A stretch of 64,000 bases of DNA, taken from NCBI RefSeq assembly GCF_000196795.1, contig NC_014259.1, forward strand, positions 806,001-870,000. Direction: 5' to 3'. Below, in pieces: positions 23,901-32,162 of the stretch; position 1 is the first letter of the stretch; every line of letters begins with the position of its first letter. The notes under the pieces are model-generated. The model had not been told where the DNA came from. It ran no database searches and saw only the letters and a program-made list of their open reading frames with translations. This DNA is from Acinetobacter oleivorans DR1 (GTDB taxonomy: Bacteria > Pseudomonadota > Gammaproteobacteria > Pseudomonadales > Moraxellaceae). Made by a program: the position numbers and the translations under genes.

Positions 23901-24160
23901 AATACTGCATCTGGACGTTCTTTTTCAATAATCTGTGCAACAGTTTGCCAAGTAATCGGCTCAATATAAGTTGCATCAGCCATTGAAGGATCTGTCATGA
24001 TGGTAGCTGGGTTAGAGTTAACCAAAATAACACGGTAGCCTTCTTCACGAAGTGCTTTACATGCTTGAGCACCTGAGTAGTCAAACTCACATGCCTGTCC
24101 AATCACAATCGGGCCAGCACCAATAATTAAGATGCTTTTAATATCCGTACGTTTAGGCAT
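20930..24160 (-). CDS. carB: Carbamoyl-phosphate synthase large subunit
   Basis: 1076 residues, full length. It makes carbamoyl phosphate from ammonia (supplied by CarA), bicarbonate and two ATP, for pyrimidine and arginine synthesis. Two homologous ATP-grasp halves are visible, each with a GGG/GAGP Rossmann start (IIGAGPIVIGQACEFDYSG near residue 12, VIGGGPNRIGQGIEFDYC near 563), RPSF/RPSYVLGG segments and EVNPR/EMNPR metal-binding motifs. The last 140 residues form the MGS-like allosteric domain. It begins 14 bases after carA, so the two are co-transcribed. Confidence 0.98.
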   Translation of the reverse strand: MPKRTDIKSILIIGAGPIVIGQACEFDYSGAQACKALREEGYRVILVNSNPATIMTDPSMADATYIEPITWQTVAQIIEKERPDAVLPTMGGQTALNCALALDEHGVLEKYNVELIGASKEAIEKAEDRKLFDIAMRKIGLECPKAAIAETMEEALAIQSRFGFPVIIRPSFTMGGSGGGIAYNREEFLEICERGFDLSPTHQLLIDESLIGWKEYEMEVVRDKNDNCIIVCAIENFDPMGVHTGDSITVAPAQTLTDKEYQLMRNASVAVLREIGVETGGSNVQFGINPKDGRMVVIEMNPRVSRSSALASKATGFPIAKIAAKLAVGYTLDELKNDITGGVTPASFEPSIDYVVTKIPRFNFEKFPQAEPVLTTQMKSVGEVMAIGRNFQESVQKALRGLEVGVSGFDEKIEAGATNAKETILKELKVPGPERIWYVADAFRHGFSLGEVFEATKIDRWFLIQIQDIVKTEAEVKALGFGDLNADNIRAFKRKGLSDLRIAHLMGISQKQFRKQRWNLGVYPVYKRVDTCAAEFESGTAYMYSTYDEECEANPSNRDKIMVIGGGPNRIGQGIEFDYCCVHAALAMREDGYETIMVNCNPETVSTDYDTSDRLYFEPVTLEDVLEIVRTEKPKGVIVQYGGQTPLKLARALEEAGTPIIGTSPDAIDRAEDRERFQQMIQRLQLRQPNNSIVKSAEEGISEAAKVGYPLVVRPSYVLGGRAMEIVYNEEELKRYLREAVQASNEAPVLLDRFLDDATEVDVDCVSDGKDVVIGGIMQHIEQAGIHSGDSACSIPPYSLSKEIQDEMRRQTVAMAKELGVVGLMNVQFAVKGDDVYVLEVNPRASRTVPFVSKCIGDSLAKVAARCMAGQSLESQGFTKEIIPTHFAVKEAVFPFAKFQGVDPMLGPEMKSTGEVMGVGKTFGEAFYKAVLGSNDRLPGLPTEGEVKHAFLSVRESDKKYIADIAKKLAAYGFKLIATGGTYQVLKEAGLECESVNKVTEGRPHIVDRLKNGEIHLIVNTTEGKQAQYDSAMIRRAALQGKVYYTTTINGAEAVCQAFDVKLPMDVYRLQDLTVG

Positions 24161-24174
24161 TATTCGCTCCGTAA

Positions 24175-25314
24175 TTACTGTTTAGATGCTTCGATAAGTT
24201 CGATAAAATGATCGAACAAAGGTGCACAATCATGTGGACCAGGGCTTGCTTCAGGGTGACCTTGGAAGCTGAAAGCTGGTTTGTCTGTGCGGTGGATACC
24301 TTGTAAGGTGCCATCGAACAATGATTTATGCGTTGCTTTTAAGTTAGCCGGTAAAGTTTCTGCATCTACAGCGAAACCATGGTTCTGTGAAGTAATCATC
24401 ACTGTACCATCTTCAAGATTTTGTACAGGATGGTTAGCACCGTGGTGACCATGGTTCATTTTTACAGTTTTTGCACCAGAAGCGAGTGCCAAGATTTGGT
24501 GTCCTAAGCAAATACCAAATACAGGTAATGTTGTGGTTTCAACAATAGTTTTTACAGCTTCGATTGCGTAATCACAAGCAGCTGGATCGCCAGGACCATT
24601 TGAAAGGAATACGCCATCCGGATTAAGTGCCAATACTTTTTCAGCCGGAGTTTCTGCAGGTACAACGGTTAATTTGCAACCGCGGTCTGCAAGCATACGT
24701 AAGATGTTGGTTTTGACACCGTAATCGTATGCAACTACATGATATTTTAATTCAGGTTGAGAGAAGCCCTGACCTAGAGTCCATGAACCTTCAGACCATT
24801 CAAAACCAGTTGGATCACAACATTCTTTTGCAAGGTCTAAGCCATTTAAGCCACCAAAAGCACGAGCTTTTGCAATTGCTTCTTCTTCAGTAATATTTTC
24901 ACCAGCAAGGATGCATCCGTTTTGTGCACCAGTCTGACGTAAAATACGTGTTAATTTACGCGTATCAATATCTGCGATTGCAACAACATTGTGTTCTTGC
25001 AGATATTCGCTCAGCGATTGCTCAGCACGGAAGTTACTGTGTAGTAGAGGAAGGTCACGAATAATTAAACCATTCGCCCATACTTTATGGATACGACCAG
25101 ATTCAACGTCTTCCGCGTTACAACCTGTGTTACCAATATGAGGGTAAGTTAATGTCACAATTTGTTGTGCATAACTTGGGTCAGTCAAAATTTCTTGATA
25201 GCCAGTCATGGCTGTGTTAAAAACGACTTCTCCAGTCGTACTTCCCGTTGCGCCGATTGACGTTCCTTTAAAGATCGTTCCATCTGCGAGGGCTAAAATG
25301 GCGGGGATGCTCAA
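24175..25314 (-). CDS. carA: Carbamoyl-phosphate synthase small subunit (glutamine amidotransferase)
   Basis: 379 residues from a TTG start at 25314. This start is preferred over an ATG 15 codons upstream because AGGAG sits seven bases before it and because it gives the conserved N-terminus (LSIPAILALADGTIFKG). The N-terminal half is the CarA-specific domain. The C-terminal half is a class I glutaminase: nucleophile Cys in FGICLGHQ, and the His/Glu pair in SFQGHPEASPGPHD. It supplies ammonia to CarB. A perfect TATAAT promoter lies about 115 bases upstream. Confidence 0.95.
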   Translation of the reverse strand: MSIPAILALADGTIFKGTSIGATGSTTGEVVFNTAMTGYQEILTDPSYAQQIVTLTYPHIGNTGCNAEDVESGRIHKVWANGLIIRDLPLLHSNFRAEQSLSEYLQEHNVVAIADIDTRKLTRILRQTGAQNGCILAGENITEEEAIAKARAFGGLNGLDLAKECCDPTGFEWSEGSWTLGQGFSQPELKYHVVAYDYGVKTNILRMLADRGCKLTVVPAETPAEKVLALNPDGVFLSNGPGDPAACDYAIEAVKTIVETTTLPVFGICLGHQILALASGAKTVKMNHGHHGANHPVQNLEDGTVMITSQNHGFAVDAETLPANLKATHKSLFDGTLQGIHRTDKPAFSFQGHPEASPGPHDCAPLFDHFIELIEASKQ

Positions 25315-25625
25315 ACCAAAGCTCCTGAATTTCGGCTGTAAAAAAGCGAGTAGACCCAAAAAAGATCGGCGATGTTTGGATAAAACATGCCCTCCCTATC
25401 GGTCTGCCCGCTTGTAACTTAACAGCGCATTATACGCATGGAACCCCTCAAAGTCTATTTCTTTTCTGCTAAAAAATATAATTCATTGCTTGCTTTTTAT
25501 AAAAAAATTATCCACTCATCTGAATCAGATACTTTTGATAAATTGTCTAACAATTTGCAAGGAGAATTCTTTGAACTGGATTTATTGTATTGCTAGTTAA
25601 AAAATAAACAATATGAGGAAATAGT
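25315..25625. other. 311-bp intergenic region between carA and the coiled-coil gene
   Basis: Divergent spacer containing the carA promoter and a leader of about 105 bases. The right half should hold the promoter of the rightward gene. The leader shows no obvious attenuator or upstream peptide typical of pyrimidine control. Confidence 0.6.
25429..25457 (-). promoter_or_regulatory. Sigma-70 promoter of carAB
   Basis: Minus strand: -35 TAGACT (25452-25457), 17-base spacer, -10 TATAAT (25429-25434), a perfect -10 match. Transcription would start near 25421, giving a leader of roughly 105 bases before the carA TTG. Confidence 0.7.
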
Positions 25626-26213
25626 ATGAGCAATAATGAAGTTTCAAAAGAAGTGAGTGAAAAAACTCAGGCAGTAGTTGAATCAGTCAAAGCTGAGGTC
25701 AATGAAGTGAAAGAAACGATAGCTGCAACTACAACTAAGGCTAAAAAAACAGTAACCGCTAAAACTGCACAGGTAAAAGAAACTGTTGTTGAAAAAACTG
25801 AGCAAGTTAAAGAAGTTGCTACTGAAGCTAAAGCTCAGGTAAAAGAGGCGATTGCTGAAACTCAAGAACAAGTTCAAGAAGTTTTAAGCGAGGCTCAAGA
25901 GAAAATTGAAGCTGAAACTCATGAGTTAAATAAAAATATTCAAAATCAATTTGTCCAAATTAAACAAGATATTTTACAACGTCTTGATGTGATTAAGGCT
26001 CAGTTTAGTACTTCGCAAGAAGGTTTATCTGATCTTAAAAATGCTTTGAAAGCAGAAATTAATGCGCTTATTGAAGATTTAACAAAAGTGAGCAAAGAGC
26101 TTAAAGGTGATATTAGCCAGATTTCTTTGAAACACAAAGATTCTCTAAGTGAAAGTATTAAACGTACTAAAAATAATGCAGTCGAAGCTTGGAATAAAGC
26201 ACGAGACAATTAA
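25626..26213 (+). CDS. Lys/Glu-rich coiled-coil protein of unknown function
   Basis: 195 residues with no signal peptide or membrane segment. Residues 10-100 are an amphipathic helix with a loose 11-residue period built from VKE, EQVKE and AKAQVKEA-type segments, resembling LEA, apolipoprotein-like or phasin-like helices. Residues 105-195 are another helical region (LDVIKAQF, LKAEINALIEDLTKVSKEL). GAGGAAATAG before the ATG is a good ribosome site. The resemblance suggests a stress or surface-coating role but does not establish it. It shares a bidirectional terminator with the convergent gene on the right. Confidence 0.8.
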   Translation: MSNNEVSKEVSEKTQAVVESVKAEVNEVKETIAATTTKAKKTVTAKTAQVKETVVEKTEQVKEVATEAKAQVKEAIAETQEQVQEVLSEAQEKIEAETHELNKNIQNQFVQIKQDILQRLDVIKAQFSTSQEGLSDLKNALKAEINALIEDLTKVSKELKGDISQISLKHKDSLSESIKRTKNNAVEAWNKARDN

Positions 26214-26237
26214 TGATCACTGCTTTGGTCCAGCTAT

Positions 26238-26268
26238 AAAAAAGCGAGAATTAATTTCTCGCTTTTTT
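26238..26268. terminator. Bidirectional terminator
   Basis: Perfect 13-bp stem AAAAAAGCGAGAA / TTCTCGCTTTTTT with a five-base loop, between two convergent genes; T-runs are present on both strands. Confidence 0.93.
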
Positions 26269-26272
26269 ATTT

Positions 26273-26809
26273 TTAGAACTGATGTAACCAGTCACGTTTA
26301 TTATGGAAATCTGCACTTTTTCCACTATGCTGCATTGCATAGTACTGCATACCTTCTTTGGTTTTTAAAACTGTAGTTAAACCTAAATAAAGGTTTGCCC
26401 ATTTCAAGCGATGCTGTTGCATAAATTGCCCTAAATCGAGACTAACATTTAAGCCATAGTGAGTACGCTTGAGATGATTCAGTTCAATATCGTAAGCAGC
26501 AAGGGGAGGTATACTTTCTGGATAGCGATATTCTTCAAACTGATATGACTGCCATGCTTGAGAAGGGGAAAGATTAATCTCCCGATAATAATCTTCATCA
26601 TGCACGCCAACAAAAATTTCGAAACAAGTTTCTTCCCACAAAAAATCTTGACGAGGATGAGCCGCGACTTCTTGAGGCCAGATAATAAGTTGATTTGGAT
26701 CACGAATCCAAAAACCGATATTTAAAGTATAGGGTGCTTGCTGTTCAATTGCGCCAACAACGGAAACAGCATGAAAACGATCAAAAGCTGAAAGTTCGTA
26801 ACTTGCCAT
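26273..26809 (-). CDS. DOMON-like domain protein
   Basis: 178 residues with a beta-sandwich pattern. It resembles the DOMON-like / CBM9-like family found as single-domain cytosolic proteins in proteobacteria: GFWIRDPNQLIIWP, LWEETCFEIFVGV, YREINLSPSQAWQSYQFEEYR and the closing LGLTTVLKTKEGMQYYAMQHSGKSADFHNK. DOMON folds bind haem or sugars in characterised cases; the ligand of this group is unknown to me. It lies 16 bases after yhbY on the same strand, so the two are probably co-transcribed. Confidence 0.75.
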   Translation of the reverse strand: MASYELSAFDRFHAVSVVGAIEQQAPYTLNIGFWIRDPNQLIIWPQEVAAHPRQDFLWEETCFEIFVGVHDEDYYREINLSPSQAWQSYQFEEYRYPESIPPLAAYDIELNHLKRTHYGLNVSLDLGQFMQQHRLKWANLYLGLTTVLKTKEGMQYYAMQHSGKSADFHNKRDWLHQF

Positions 26810-26825
26810 AGTTTGTCAAATTAAA

Positions 26826-27149
26826 TTAGTTTGCTAAGTGAGCGTGACGAACAAGATTAGACAAATGCTGGTTTTGTTTAGCTGCTTTTTTGTAAAGCAA
26901 AACAATTTTACCAATTTTTTGCACAGCTTCTGCACCAGTTGCTTCTACAATTGCTTCAATTGTTGCAGTACGAGCTTCACGGTCTTCACCAGCAATCTTA
27001 ACTTTAATAAGCTCATGATCGTTTAAAGCACGAAGTGTTTCTTCGATTACCGCGTCTGTTAAGCCTTGTCCACCAATCATGACAACCGGATTAAGCACAT
27101 GACCAATTTGACGTAAACGTTTACGTTCATGGATAGATAAAGCGGCCAT
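26826..27149 (-). CDS. yhbY: YhbY-family RNA-binding protein (CRM domain)
   Basis: 107 residues, one CRM domain: LSIHERKRLRQIGHVLNPVVMIGGQGLTDAVIEE contains the GxxG loop (GGQG) used for RNA contact, followed by HELIKVKIAG and the strand KIGKIVLLYK. Family members bind pre-50S ribosomal particles. Its divergent position next to rlmE, a 23S rRNA methyltransferase gene, is the common gamma-proteobacterial arrangement and fits a ribosome assembly role. Confidence 0.93.
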   Translation of the reverse strand: MAALSIHERKRLRQIGHVLNPVVMIGGQGLTDAVIEETLRALNDHELIKVKIAGEDREARTATIEAIVEATGAEAVQKIGKIVLLYKKAAKQNQHLSNLVRHAHLAN

Positions 27150-27348
27150 TAAAAATACCTGATTTTAAAAACGGCTTAGTATAGCAAAAAACTTAAATCC
27201 AGATGTACGAAAAACTGTATAAATAATCGATCAACATTATTGGAAAAAAACTGTAAAACTTAGTGAGATTACGCTACATCCGTACTGTAATGAGAGTAAT
27301 TTTCACGTACAATGAACGATCAGAAGTTTTTTTGATATTTAGTGAGTT

Positions 27349-27999
27349 ATGGCAACACGCATTACAAACCAGAAATTGTCGAAAAGTAGTCGTGCGTGGA
27401 TGAGAGAACATCTAGACGATCCTTTTGTTAAAAAAGCTCAAAAGGAAGGGTATCGTGCTCGAGCGGCCTATAAACTTCTTGAAATTCAAGAAAAATATAA
27501 GCTGATCAAGCCAGGCATGACGGTAGTAGATTTAGGCGCGGCTCCTGGTAGTTGGTCTCAAATCGCTGGGAAACTTGTTGGTAGCAAAGGTTTAGTGATT
27601 GCTTCCGATATTTTGCCTATGGATGCTTTGCCTGATGTCAGTTTCTTACAAGGCGACTTTAGAGAAGAAGATGTATTTGAAAAATTGTTAAATATTTTAA
27701 ATGGGCGACAAGTAGACATTGTAATTTCTGATATGGCCCCCAATACATCTGGTAATAGGGCTGTTGATCAACCTAGACAGATTTACTTATGTGAACTGGC
27801 TTTAGATTTTGCTCAAAAGGTTCTTGGTCCTAATGGACAACTTGTGGTTAAAGTGTTCCAAGGTGCAGGATTTGATGAGTTTCGTAAACAAGTAGTTGAT
27901 AGTTTTGATGTGTTAAAAACAGTAAAACCAGCAGCTTCTCGTGCACGATCTAAAGAAGTTTTTTTGGTTGGACAAGGGCGTAAGAAAGCATTGCAATAA
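27349..27999 (+). CDS. rlmE: 23S rRNA 2'-O-ribose U2552 methyltransferase RlmE (FtsJ/RrmJ)
   Basis: 216 residues. It methylates U2552 in the 50S A-loop using S-adenosylmethionine. The SAM motif VVDLGAAPGSWSQ lies near residues 59-71, DIVISDMAPNTSG near 125, and VVKVFQG near 165 provides the K of the K-D-K-E catalytic set. The N-terminal SSRAWMREHLDDPFVKKAQKEGYRARAAYKL is the family's signature. ftsH follows in the same direction, as in many gamma-proteobacteria. Confidence 0.97.
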   Translation: MATRITNQKLSKSSRAWMREHLDDPFVKKAQKEGYRARAAYKLLEIQEKYKLIKPGMTVVDLGAAPGSWSQIAGKLVGSKGLVIASDILPMDALPDVSFLQGDFREEDVFEKLLNILNGRQVDIVISDMAPNTSGNRAVDQPRQIYLCELALDFAQKVLGPNGQLVVKVFQGAGFDEFRKQVVDSFDVLKTVKPAASRARSKEVFLVGQGRKKALQ

Positions 28000-28132
28000 A
28001 GTTTACTTGCCAAGCTCCTAAAAATTGTGCATTTTGTACTTTTAGGTTATCCGCAAGCAATACAGTTGCTGCTTTTATGACGATCGGCCAAGATTGGGCA
28101 TGATCAAATTAGATCGATATGGGAATAAAGCT

Positions 28133-30028
28133 TTGAGCGATTACTTCAAGAATGCCGTATTGTGGCTAATAATACTTGGTGTTCTGATTTTAATTTTCAG
28201 TAATATCAGTGACCGCAACAAGCCTACTGCGATGAAATATTCAGATTTCGTTGCAGCGGTGAATAGTGGCCAAATTAAGCAAGTCACAATTGACGGTTTA
28301 AATATTAATGGTGAAAAAACTAACGGATCACAGTTTGAAACTGTTCGTCCGCAAGTTGAAGACACTGAGCTTATGCCAAGCTTAAATAAACAAAATGTTG
28401 TTGTTGAGGGAACAGCTCCACAACGTCAAGGCATTTTGATGCAACTTCTCATTGCTAGTTTCCCTGTACTGTTAATCATTTTGTTATTCATGTTCTTTAT
28501 GCGTAACATGGGTGGTGGTGCAGGCGGAAAGAATGGACCGATGAGTTTTGGTAAGTCGAAGGCAAAAATGCTTTCTGAAGACCAGATCAAAGTCAATTTT
28601 TCTGACGTCGCCGGCTGTGATGAAGCAAAACAAGAAGTTGTTGAAATTGTTGATTTCTTAAAAGACCCTGCAAAATTCAAACGTTTGGGCGCGACTATTC
28701 CTCGTGGCGTACTTATGGTTGGTCCTCCGGGTACTGGTAAAACATTATTAGCTAAAGCAATTGCTGGTGAAGCGAAGGTTCCTTTCTTCAGCATTTCAGG
28801 TTCTGACTTTGTAGAAATGTTCGTGGGTGTGGGTGCGTCCCGTGTCCGTGATATGTTTGAGCAGGCGAAGGGTCACGCGCCATGTATCATCTTTATCGAT
28901 GAGATTGATGCAGTTGGTCGTCACCGTGGTTCGGGTACAGGTGGTGGTCATGATGAGCGTGAACAAACCTTAAACCAGATGCTTGTGGAAATGGATGGTT
29001 TTGAAGGTAATGAAGGCGTAATCGTTATTGCTGCAACTAACCGTGTTGATGTGCTTGATAAAGCATTATTACGTCCAGGTCGTTTTGACCGTCAAGTAAT
29101 GGTTGGTTTACCGGATATTCGTGGTCGTGAGCAAATTCTGAATGTGCATTTGAAAAAATTACCTTCAGTTACAGGTGTGGACATGAAAGTGTTAGCACGT
29201 GGTACGCCAGGTTTCTCTGGTGCACAGTTGGCTAACCTTGTTAACGAAGCTGCATTATTTGCTGCACGCCGTAATAAGAATACGGTCGACATGCATGACT
29301 TTGAAGATGCAAAAGACAAAATCTACATGGGTCCAGAGCGTAAGTCGATGGTTCTACGTGAAGAAGAGCGTCGTGCAACTGCTTATCATGAAGCTGGTCA
29401 TGCAATTGTTGCAGAGATTTTGCCTGGTACAGATCCTGTTCATAAAGTAACGATCATGCCACGTGGTTGGGCTTTGGGTGTAACTTGGCAGTTACCTGAA
29501 CAAGACCAGATTAGCCATTATAAAGACAAGATGCTAAATGAAATTGCGATTTTGTTTGGTGGTCGTATTGCTGAGGAAGTGTTTATCCAACAGCAATCTA
29601 CTGGTGCTTCAAACGACTTTGAGCGAGCTACTAAAATGGCGCGTGCAATGGTTACTAAGTACGGTATGTCTGACAAAATGGGTGTAATGGTTTACGAAGA
29701 TGAAAACCAGAATGGTTTCTTTGGAAATGTAGGAAGCCGTACGATTTCTGAAGCAACTCAACAATTAGTTGATGAAGAAGTACGCCGTATTCTTGATGAG
29801 CAATATAAAGTTGCACGTAATATCTTAGAAGGTAATAAAGATATTGCACATGCAATGGTAAAAGCTTTGATGGAATGGGAAACCATTGATCGTGATCAAA
29901 TTCGTGACATTATGGAAGGTCGTGAGCCACAACCACCTAAAGTCTATGTTGCTGAAAATCCAGTGGCTGCATTTGAACCACCAAAAGATGGTCCATCTAC
30001 ACCACCACCATTACCAGCAATGAACTAA
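28133..30028 (+). CDS. ftsH: ATP-dependent zinc metalloprotease FtsH
   Basis: 631 residues from the TTG at 28133, chosen because GGGA lies eight bases before it and the protein then begins LSDYFKNAVLWL like other Acinetobacter and gamma-proteobacterial FtsH; the frame is open 13 codons further upstream. Membrane-anchored hexameric AAA+ protease for membrane proteins and short-lived regulators. Two membrane helices (about 6-24 and 100-125) flank a periplasmic domain. Walker A GPPGTGKT is at about 197-204, the SRH at RPGRFDRQ, and the zinc site HEAGH at 419-423. A Pro-rich C-terminal tail ends the protein. Confidence 0.96.
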   Translation: MSDYFKNAVLWLIILGVLILIFSNISDRNKPTAMKYSDFVAAVNSGQIKQVTIDGLNINGEKTNGSQFETVRPQVEDTELMPSLNKQNVVVEGTAPQRQGILMQLLIASFPVLLIILLFMFFMRNMGGGAGGKNGPMSFGKSKAKMLSEDQIKVNFSDVAGCDEAKQEVVEIVDFLKDPAKFKRLGATIPRGVLMVGPPGTGKTLLAKAIAGEAKVPFFSISGSDFVEMFVGVGASRVRDMFEQAKGHAPCIIFIDEIDAVGRHRGSGTGGGHDEREQTLNQMLVEMDGFEGNEGVIVIAATNRVDVLDKALLRPGRFDRQVMVGLPDIRGREQILNVHLKKLPSVTGVDMKVLARGTPGFSGAQLANLVNEAALFAARRNKNTVDMHDFEDAKDKIYMGPERKSMVLREEERRATAYHEAGHAIVAEILPGTDPVHKVTIMPRGWALGVTWQLPEQDQISHYKDKMLNEIAILFGGRIAEEVFIQQQSTGASNDFERATKMARAMVTKYGMSDKMGVMVYEDENQNGFFGNVGSRTISEATQQLVDEEVRRILDEQYKVARNILEGNKDIAHAMVKALMEWETIDRDQIRDIMEGREPQPPKVYVAENPVAAFEPPKDGPSTPPPLPAMN

Positions 30029-30039
30029 ATGAGTTAAGC

Positions 30040-30070
30040 AAAAGAGCCACAGTCATGTGGCTCTTTTTTT
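30040..30070 (+). terminator. Rho-independent terminator after ftsH
   Basis: AAAAGAGCCAC / GTGGCTCTTTT stem with a six-base loop and a T-run, starting 12 bases after the ftsH stop. Confidence 0.92.
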
Positions 30071-30163
30071 ATGCATGTATTTCAGACAAAGCCGAAAAGA
30101 AATCAGCAGTATATTGATCAGAGTCTTGTTAAAATGTTGCCGAATATTAAATTGGAGCTTGTC

Positions 30164-31015
30164 ATGCAGTTAATGCCTTTACCTCAGCAAATTCTACAAT
30201 GTGGGCAGCTTCAGTTGGATTTATCACAGCCTCATGTTATGGGTATTTTAAATGTCACGCCAGATTCTTTTAGTGATGGTGGAAAACATAATCAAGTAGA
30301 TCAAGCTATTGCTCATGCGCTAATCATGATAGAGCAGGGCGCTACCATTATTGATATTGGTGGGGAATCTACCCGTCCGGGGGCATCTGAGGTAAGTGTA
30401 GAAGAAGAAATTAGAAGAGTTGTACCTGTAGTTGCAGCTTTAGCTAAACATGATGTGATTCTATCAATTGATACGAGTCAGCCAGATGTTATCCGTGCAG
30501 CAAAAGAAGCGGGTGCTCATATTTGGAATGATGTACGTGCGCTTACTCGACCAAATGCTTTAAAAACGGCAGTAGAGTTGGATATCCCTGTGGTGATTAT
30601 GCATATGCGTGGTGAGCCCACCACAATGAATCAGCTAGATCAATATACGAATGTGACATTGGATGTAATGCAAGAGCTTCAGCAGCGCGTTGAAGAGGCT
30701 TTAACTGCAGGTGTAAAAAAACAGAATATTATTATTGATCCTGGATTTGGTTTTGCAAAAAATGCGCAGCAAAATTTAAGACTGTTAAATGAATTCTGGA
30801 AGCTTAGTGAAATGGGTTATCCAATTTTATCTGGCCTTTCTCGTAAACGTTTTATTGGTGAAGCTTTACACGGCGTAGCTGCAGATGAGCGCGCAGTGGG
30901 AAGCGTTACGGGGCATTTGCTTAGCATTCAGCAAGGAGCGTCAATTGTTCGAGCACATGATGTAAAAGCTATGCATGATGCAATTCTTGTTTGGAAAGCG
31001 ATGAAACAAGCTTAA
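30164..31015 (+). CDS. folP: Dihydropteroate synthase
   Basis: 283 residues from the ATG at 30164, preceded by GGAG at a good distance; an upstream in-frame ATG at 30071 sits at the ftsH terminator and is unlikely. Joins 4-aminobenzoate to dihydropterin pyrophosphate in folate synthesis and is the sulfonamide target. TIM-barrel motifs: MGILNVTPDSFSDGG near the N-terminus, IDIGGESTRPGA, SIDTSQ, WNDVRALT, VIMHMRGEP, IDPGFGFAK and LSGLSRKRFIG. No sulfonamide-resistance insertion is apparent by eye. The usual glmM partner is not next to it. Confidence 0.96.
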   Translation: MQLMPLPQQILQCGQLQLDLSQPHVMGILNVTPDSFSDGGKHNQVDQAIAHALIMIEQGATIIDIGGESTRPGASEVSVEEEIRRVVPVVAALAKHDVILSIDTSQPDVIRAAKEAGAHIWNDVRALTRPNALKTAVELDIPVVIMHMRGEPTTMNQLDQYTNVTLDVMQELQQRVEEALTAGVKKQNIIIDPGFGFAKNAQQNLRLLNEFWKLSEMGYPILSGLSRKRFIGEALHGVAADERAVGSVTGHLLSIQQGASIVRAHDVKAMHDAILVWKAMKQA

Positions 31016-31147
31016 AAAATAGGCTTTTATAATCAGACTATGATTGATTAATTTCATGGGTTAGATGATTGAGTCAGGGAAAATTGTCGTTATTGTTTTG
31101 AAAATATGTTATAAGCGGCAGGTTTCTGCTGCTGTGTAAACTTTTGT

Positions 31148-31462
31148 ATGTTCGAAGACTTACTTCTCCCAATGTTTGATGACGAGTATTATCCAGATAT
31201 TTTAGTCGCTGAACTCAAGCAGTTAATTGAACAATTTGCCAAAAAAGTTCAGAAGCCTGCTTTAGCTGATCAGGATATTTATCGATATGCTCATCAAACT
31301 GTAATTGAAATCAATGAAATGAAACCTCAGTTCGAAGATCTAGATTCTTCCTTGGATGATAGTGCTGCTGACTATATTGCTGAAGCAATGATGATGGTGG
31401 CACAGGATGCAGGATATTTAGACCTTGAAATGGAAGAGCTGGTGATGAATCGAGAGTGGTGA
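31148..31462 (+). CDS. Small acidic protein, resembles DUF5713
   Basis: 104 residues, rich in Asp/Glu and helical, with LLPMFDDEYYPDILVAELKQLIEQFAKKV at the N-terminus, which resembles the DUF5713 family. No signal peptide. Function unknown. It follows folP by 132 bases and its stop directly abuts the stop of the convergent gene on the right. Confidence 0.65.
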   Translation: MFEDLLLPMFDDEYYPDILVAELKQLIEQFAKKVQKPALADQDIYRYAHQTVIEINEMKPQFEDLDSSLDDSAADYIAEAMMMVAQDAGYLDLEMEELVMNREW

Positions 31463-31813
31463 TTACTCTCGATTCACAATACCTTCAAATGCATCTAATA
31501 AATGACAAGATGCTTTTAAATGAATTTCATCTCGTTCTTTAGTTTTTAAAACTAAAACACCATTCTCTTGAGAGTTGGCATCTACTAATAAAGTGATCCA
31601 ATACGTTTCTATTTTTCGTTCTAATATCTTGAATTTATTTATTATCTGTTTAGGTGCGTTAATTAAATAGTCATGTTTGGTGATAGAGCAACCTGAAAAA
31701 TACGAATGGTTATCTCTGAAATAAACAGTGCAAGAAAAAAGGCCTGTAGCATGAATCTTTGTTAAGAGAAGAATGCTAAATAGAAGTAATAATATTCTTA
31801 TCATACAATTCAT
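31463..31813 (-). CDS. Small exported protein of unknown function
   Basis: About 116 residues from the ATG at 31813 (or 113 from 31804); upstream codons run into the tRNA-Leu terminator and are not plausible. The start MIRILLLLFSILLLTKIHA is a signal peptide with a likely cleavage after IHA. The mature part has three Cys (FSCTVYF, SGCSITK, ASCHLL), possibly disulfide-bonded in the periplasm. No recognised domain. Ribosome site weak. It could depend on read-through from the tRNA gene upstream. Confidence 0.5.
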   Translation of the reverse strand: MNCMIRILLLLFSILLLTKIHATGLFSCTVYFRDNHSYFSGCSITKHDYLINAPKQIINKFKILERKIETYWITLLVDANSQENGVLVLKTKERDEIHLKASCHLLDAFEGIVNRE

Positions 31814-31826
31814 TTTAATTAAGCAT

Positions 31827-31847
31827 AAAAAAACCAGCTTACGCTGG
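31827..31847 (-). terminator. Terminator of the first tRNA-Leu gene
   Basis: Minus strand: CCAGC-GTAA-GCTGG then seven T. The same element follows the second tRNA-Leu copy. Confidence 0.75.
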
Positions 31848-31880
31848 ATTCTTTGTAGCACCAAATTCAATATTTGAAAA

Positions 31881-31966
31881 TGGTGCCCGGGGCCGGACTC
31901 GAACCGGCACGCTTTGTGGGCGGGGGATTTTAAATCCCCTGTGTCTACCTATTTCACCACCCGGGC
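31881..31966 (-). tRNA. tRNA-Leu (UAA)
   Basis: 86 bases on the minus strand. Acceptor GCCCGGG pairs with CCCGGGC, CCA is encoded, the anticodon stem GGGGA/TCCCC holds loop TTTAAAA (anticodon TAA), the long class II variable arm is present, and the T-arm contains GGTTCGAGTCC. Identical to the copy at 34030-34115. Confidence 0.97.
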
Positions 31967-31975
31967 ATGTGCGCA

Positions 31976-32004
31976 ATAATAGAGGACAAGTACGCGATTG
32001 GCAA
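31976..32004 (-). promoter_or_regulatory. Sigma-70 promoter of the first tRNA-Leu gene
   Basis: Minus strand: -35 TTGCCA (5 of 6), exactly 17 bases, -10 TATTAT (5 of 6), then about 9 bases to the mature tRNA 5' end; GC-rich bases (GCGC) follow the -10 box as in stable-RNA promoters. Confidence 0.8.
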
Positions 32005-32162
32005 GAGAAAATCAGAGAGTTTGCTTTATTTTCAATCAGTTCTTGTTAGTATTTATATAAATTAACCAATTTATGTCATGATTTATTCATTAAACTGAGA
32101 TCAGTTGTTCATCTTATCTACTTAAGTTTAAGACACTCATTGCTTAAAACTTAGGTAATTTT

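Noticed and set aside
28016..28050. Hairpin CCTAAAAATTG...ACTTTTAGG after rlmE as a terminator
   Set aside because: No T-run follows and ftsH continues in the same direction; it is more likely incidental or an mRNA processing structure.
30071..30163. Upstream ATG giving a 314-residue FolP
   Set aside because: It starts at the end of the ftsH terminator, adds residues not typical of the family and lacks a ribosome site; the ATG at 30164 has GGAG before it.
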